Source: Lanius collurio | Lineage: Eukaryota > Chordata > Aves > Passeriformes > Laniidae | Assembly: GCA_020086605.1 (NCBI GenBank) | Contig: JACBWW010000012.1 | Location: 8,770,821 to 8,834,820, forward strand | Direction: 5' to 3' | DNA length: 64,000 nucleotides | Part shown: one piece after another, positions 61,661 through 64,000 of the stretch | Position numbering within the stretch: the first letter of the stretch is position 1 | Layout of the letters: each line of letters starts with the position of its first letter | Translations under genes and position numbers: made by a program | The notes under the pieces: generated by a model | Databases searched by the model: none | Seen by the model: only the letters and a program-made list of their open reading frames with translations | Told to the model about the DNA's origin: nothing

Positions 61661-62095
61661 GACACCGTAGTGACTTTCCTTCTTTATTAATCTCCTGTAT
61701 TTTGCACTAAAAGAATTTTGCAGTAAAACACATTATCCTACTGTGAATAATGGTGTTAAGAATAGATGTATAACAAGGGAAATAATGATTACTGCTGAGT
61801 TGGGAAGGTGCAGGGGGCATGGGGCTTCTGTGGGTTTGTTACACTGATATTGTAGTCCTTGCCTGAGACGTCTCCCCCATTGTACTCACTGCTGGTTCAC
61901 AGTGAAATGGGCAGTGGCATTGCTCTGGAGCCCCACACTGACCTGGCAGTCCTGGTGCCTCTCCAAGGGCCTGCATAGACCCTCTTTTTCTGGCTCCACC
62001 TTGTGATAAGCGCCCATCAGAAAAAGTGACTTACACACTGTGAAAGCTTCAATGCTAGCTCTTTATTGCAGGTTTCAAATTGTATTGACAAATCT

Positions 62096-62134
62096 CCCCA
62101 TCCCCTTTCCCCCTCTCCCCCTCCCCAGCTCCCC
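62096..62134 (-). other. Six-run G-quadruplex motif on the minus strand
   Basis: The plus strand has six C runs of 4, 4, 5, 5, 4 and 4 bases at 62096, 62102, 62109, 62117, 62123 and 62131. The gaps are 2, 3, 3, 1 and 4 nt. The minus strand therefore meets the canonical G-quadruplex rule several times over, and the plus strand is a matching i-motif. It stands out in AT-rich flanks. Confidence 0.75.
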
Positions 62135-64000
62135 TTATAGCTATGCATATAGTTATTTTTGGTAACATTGTTGCTTGATAAATAGAGAGGTTGTGAGATC
62201 TCAAGTTATTATGCAAGTGTTAGCGACACAGGCTGGTAAACCATTTGGCTGTTGCATCGGTGCTGAAATGAATAATAGCAAATGGGAGGAGGGCATGTGA
62301 GTTATTTTAAATGACACATATATATTTAAATATAGCCTTAAAATAATGTTAAAGGTTTAGAACCATTACAGGCTCTTGTGCCAACTTGCAAACTCTTCCA
62401 GAACTGATTTTAAAAATTGCTATTCTTTCTCTGATAGTTGACAGGGAGATAAGGAGGACCTTTCTGGGTCACCTCTGCCTAGAATGGGGAGGTGGTAGAA
62501 GTGGGTCCTCTGTGTGTCTTTGCATAGAGGCCTCCCATTTTCCCACTGACATCTAAGTATACTTTTCCTTCAAACTACTTGGTGCAGAAATATGGAGTCA
62601 GTGTGGTAACTTAAAAAGAAATTTCTGTGTGACTCTGCAGGGTCTTAGAGCACTGCACTTAATGAGGTCATGAGTAGAACTGGGCTAATCCTGCTCTGAG
62701 TTTGAGAAGCATTTTTGTCTCCATTTTGGGGTAAGTCTTGGAAAAAACCTAGGTCCAGTAGAGGATTTGGATTTCAAATGGCCATGGATGGGACTATTCT
62801 AATTCAAAGTCAGTTGGATATCTAGATGAGTATTTAAAGTAGAATTAGTTACAAGGATTTAGGATAAAAGAAGAGCTGCCATGAAATAAAGTTGCAGTGT
62901 CTTCAAAACAATTTCTAAAGAACACCCCTTTAAATTTTAAATTTAATTCTAAAAGGAAAAAAAAAAGGTGTTCAGTGGCTGGTCTTCACCATTCCCCCAG
63001 GACCAAACAGAAAGGTCTGCTATTGAGATGCAGGCTGGAGGAAGGGTAAAATAGAATCATATTTACAATTTAGTTGGACAGGGCTCCCACTGTACTATAA
63101 AATGGAAAAGACTGATCATCCAGGAACCTCATCCAAAACCTTTGAAAGCAGTGACAGTCTTCACACCGAGTTAAGTGATTTTTCAGGGAGTCTGTGAACA
63201 CTACAAGGAATAATAGGTGAATGGAACACAATGTAGGACCATCAAATAACAGGGAAATTATTATCATAAGCATAATAGATACAAGTCAGCACACAAAATA
63301 TACTGTTAGGTTCTTTATCAGGATCACAGCATAGGTAAGTTTCAGGACAAGAGCTGAAGGAATATGAAATAATGGCTGTGTAAACTTGATGGAAAACATC
63401 TCTGAAGCATAAGGGACAGTCTGTTAATAACATAAAGGTACTTCTAGGAAACTTTGGTTGAAGAGGAATGGGATCTGCCATCCCTGGCACTGAGCTGAGG
63501 CAGAAGAAAAGATGATCTGTGGGGGATGGATAACCACAAAGAGCCTTAAAATTGTAATAGTTGGGTATGCTGTGGTAGAAAAGGGGTAGTTGGTGGGATG
63601 AAGACAGGCAGGAATAAAGCTTGAATTAAGAGTCAGAAGTGAGTAGCAGGTTTGTCCATTTTTAAAATGCAGCTGGGGACAAATCGGGCAAATGGTCTTG
63701 ACTCAGATTAAAAAGCAGGAACTGGGAGAGGCACGGCTGTGTTGCAGCTTGGGCCATGTAAGCAGCTGTGGGAATGTATTGAAGCTGAACCTCTAAATCT
63801 CATCCATTCAGTATTAGGTTAGGATTCACACGACACAATTCCAAGTAGCTTGGAATTAAAATGGAAATTACCTTTAATTCTTCAGACTCCGGTGTTTTTT
63901 TCTGTTTTGCTTCCTTAACTTCTAAATAGGTAGTCATGATCACAAGCATTATAGACTATTACTTTGGCTCAAGAAGGCAAAGTCTGAAAATCATTGTATT
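62135..64000. other. Non-coding segment, nothing recognised
   Basis: No gene is recognised. 62140-62345 is AT-rich, with few homopolymers and phrases such as CTATGCATATAGTTAT and ATTTTAAATGACACATAT. It has the look of a developmental enhancer, but I cannot test conservation. Confidence 0.4.

Noticed and set aside
63050..63250. AATAGAATCAT as a CR1 3' end
   Set aside because: The bases that should follow (GGTTGGAAGGGACC-like) are absent.

Overview
This 64 kb window looks like ordinary AT-rich, CpG-poor nuclear DNA from a bird, most likely a passerine. Two repeats carry that inference. One is a short minus-strand SINE at 27641-27782 with a tRNA-Ile-like head fused to a CR1-type 3' tail, the architecture of TguSINE1 of songbirds. 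The other is a 589-bp solo LTR at 42708-43296 of a kind common in avian ERVL-like retroviruses, bounded by TG...CA and by a perfect 5-bp target duplication, CACCT. Older material includes diverged amniote-type CR1 LINE pieces (5045-5272 plus; 7270-8430 minus; 19944-20185 minus), a pogo/Tigger-like MITE (33968-34082) and several palindromic repeats of the kind abundant in turtles and crocodilians.

I find no protein-coding gene, rRNA, tRNA gene, CRISPR array or bacterial-type operon. No open reading frame shows a recognisable domain except one retrotransposon relic: a 70-codon minus-strand frame at 19944-20156 that reads like the C-terminal end of CR1 ORF2. The longest frames (162, 141 and 130 codons) are about what chance gives in 64 kb of AT-rich DNA. 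The window is therefore either intergenic or lies inside a very large intron.

Layout. 1-5000: AT-rich DNA with a diverged 74-bp tandem duplication, an old palindromic repeat and a juxtaposed 3'/5' splice-site motif. 5000-8430: two CR1 relics. 8431-19784: mostly featureless, with one old MITE and a (GTTT)n tract. 19785-34100: (CA)n, CR1, the SINE, an A-rich tract, a possible 31-nt microexon and a pogo-like MITE. 34100-45500: two old repeats, a degenerate array with a period near 20 bp, and the solo LTR. 45509-45920: a CpG cluster, a TATA-like box, a Kozak ATG and a splice donor in order, the best candidate here for an unannotated promoter and first exon. 46000-60780: quiet, with an AP-1 palindrome beside two E-boxes at 55463-55494. 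60790-62350: the densest stretch, with two strong 3' splice sites, a 78-nt candidate exon, an RFX-like palindrome and a six-run G-quadruplex motif on the minus strand.

All exon, promoter and enhancer calls are pattern-based candidates. Repeat family names come from remembered consensus sequences, not a database search.
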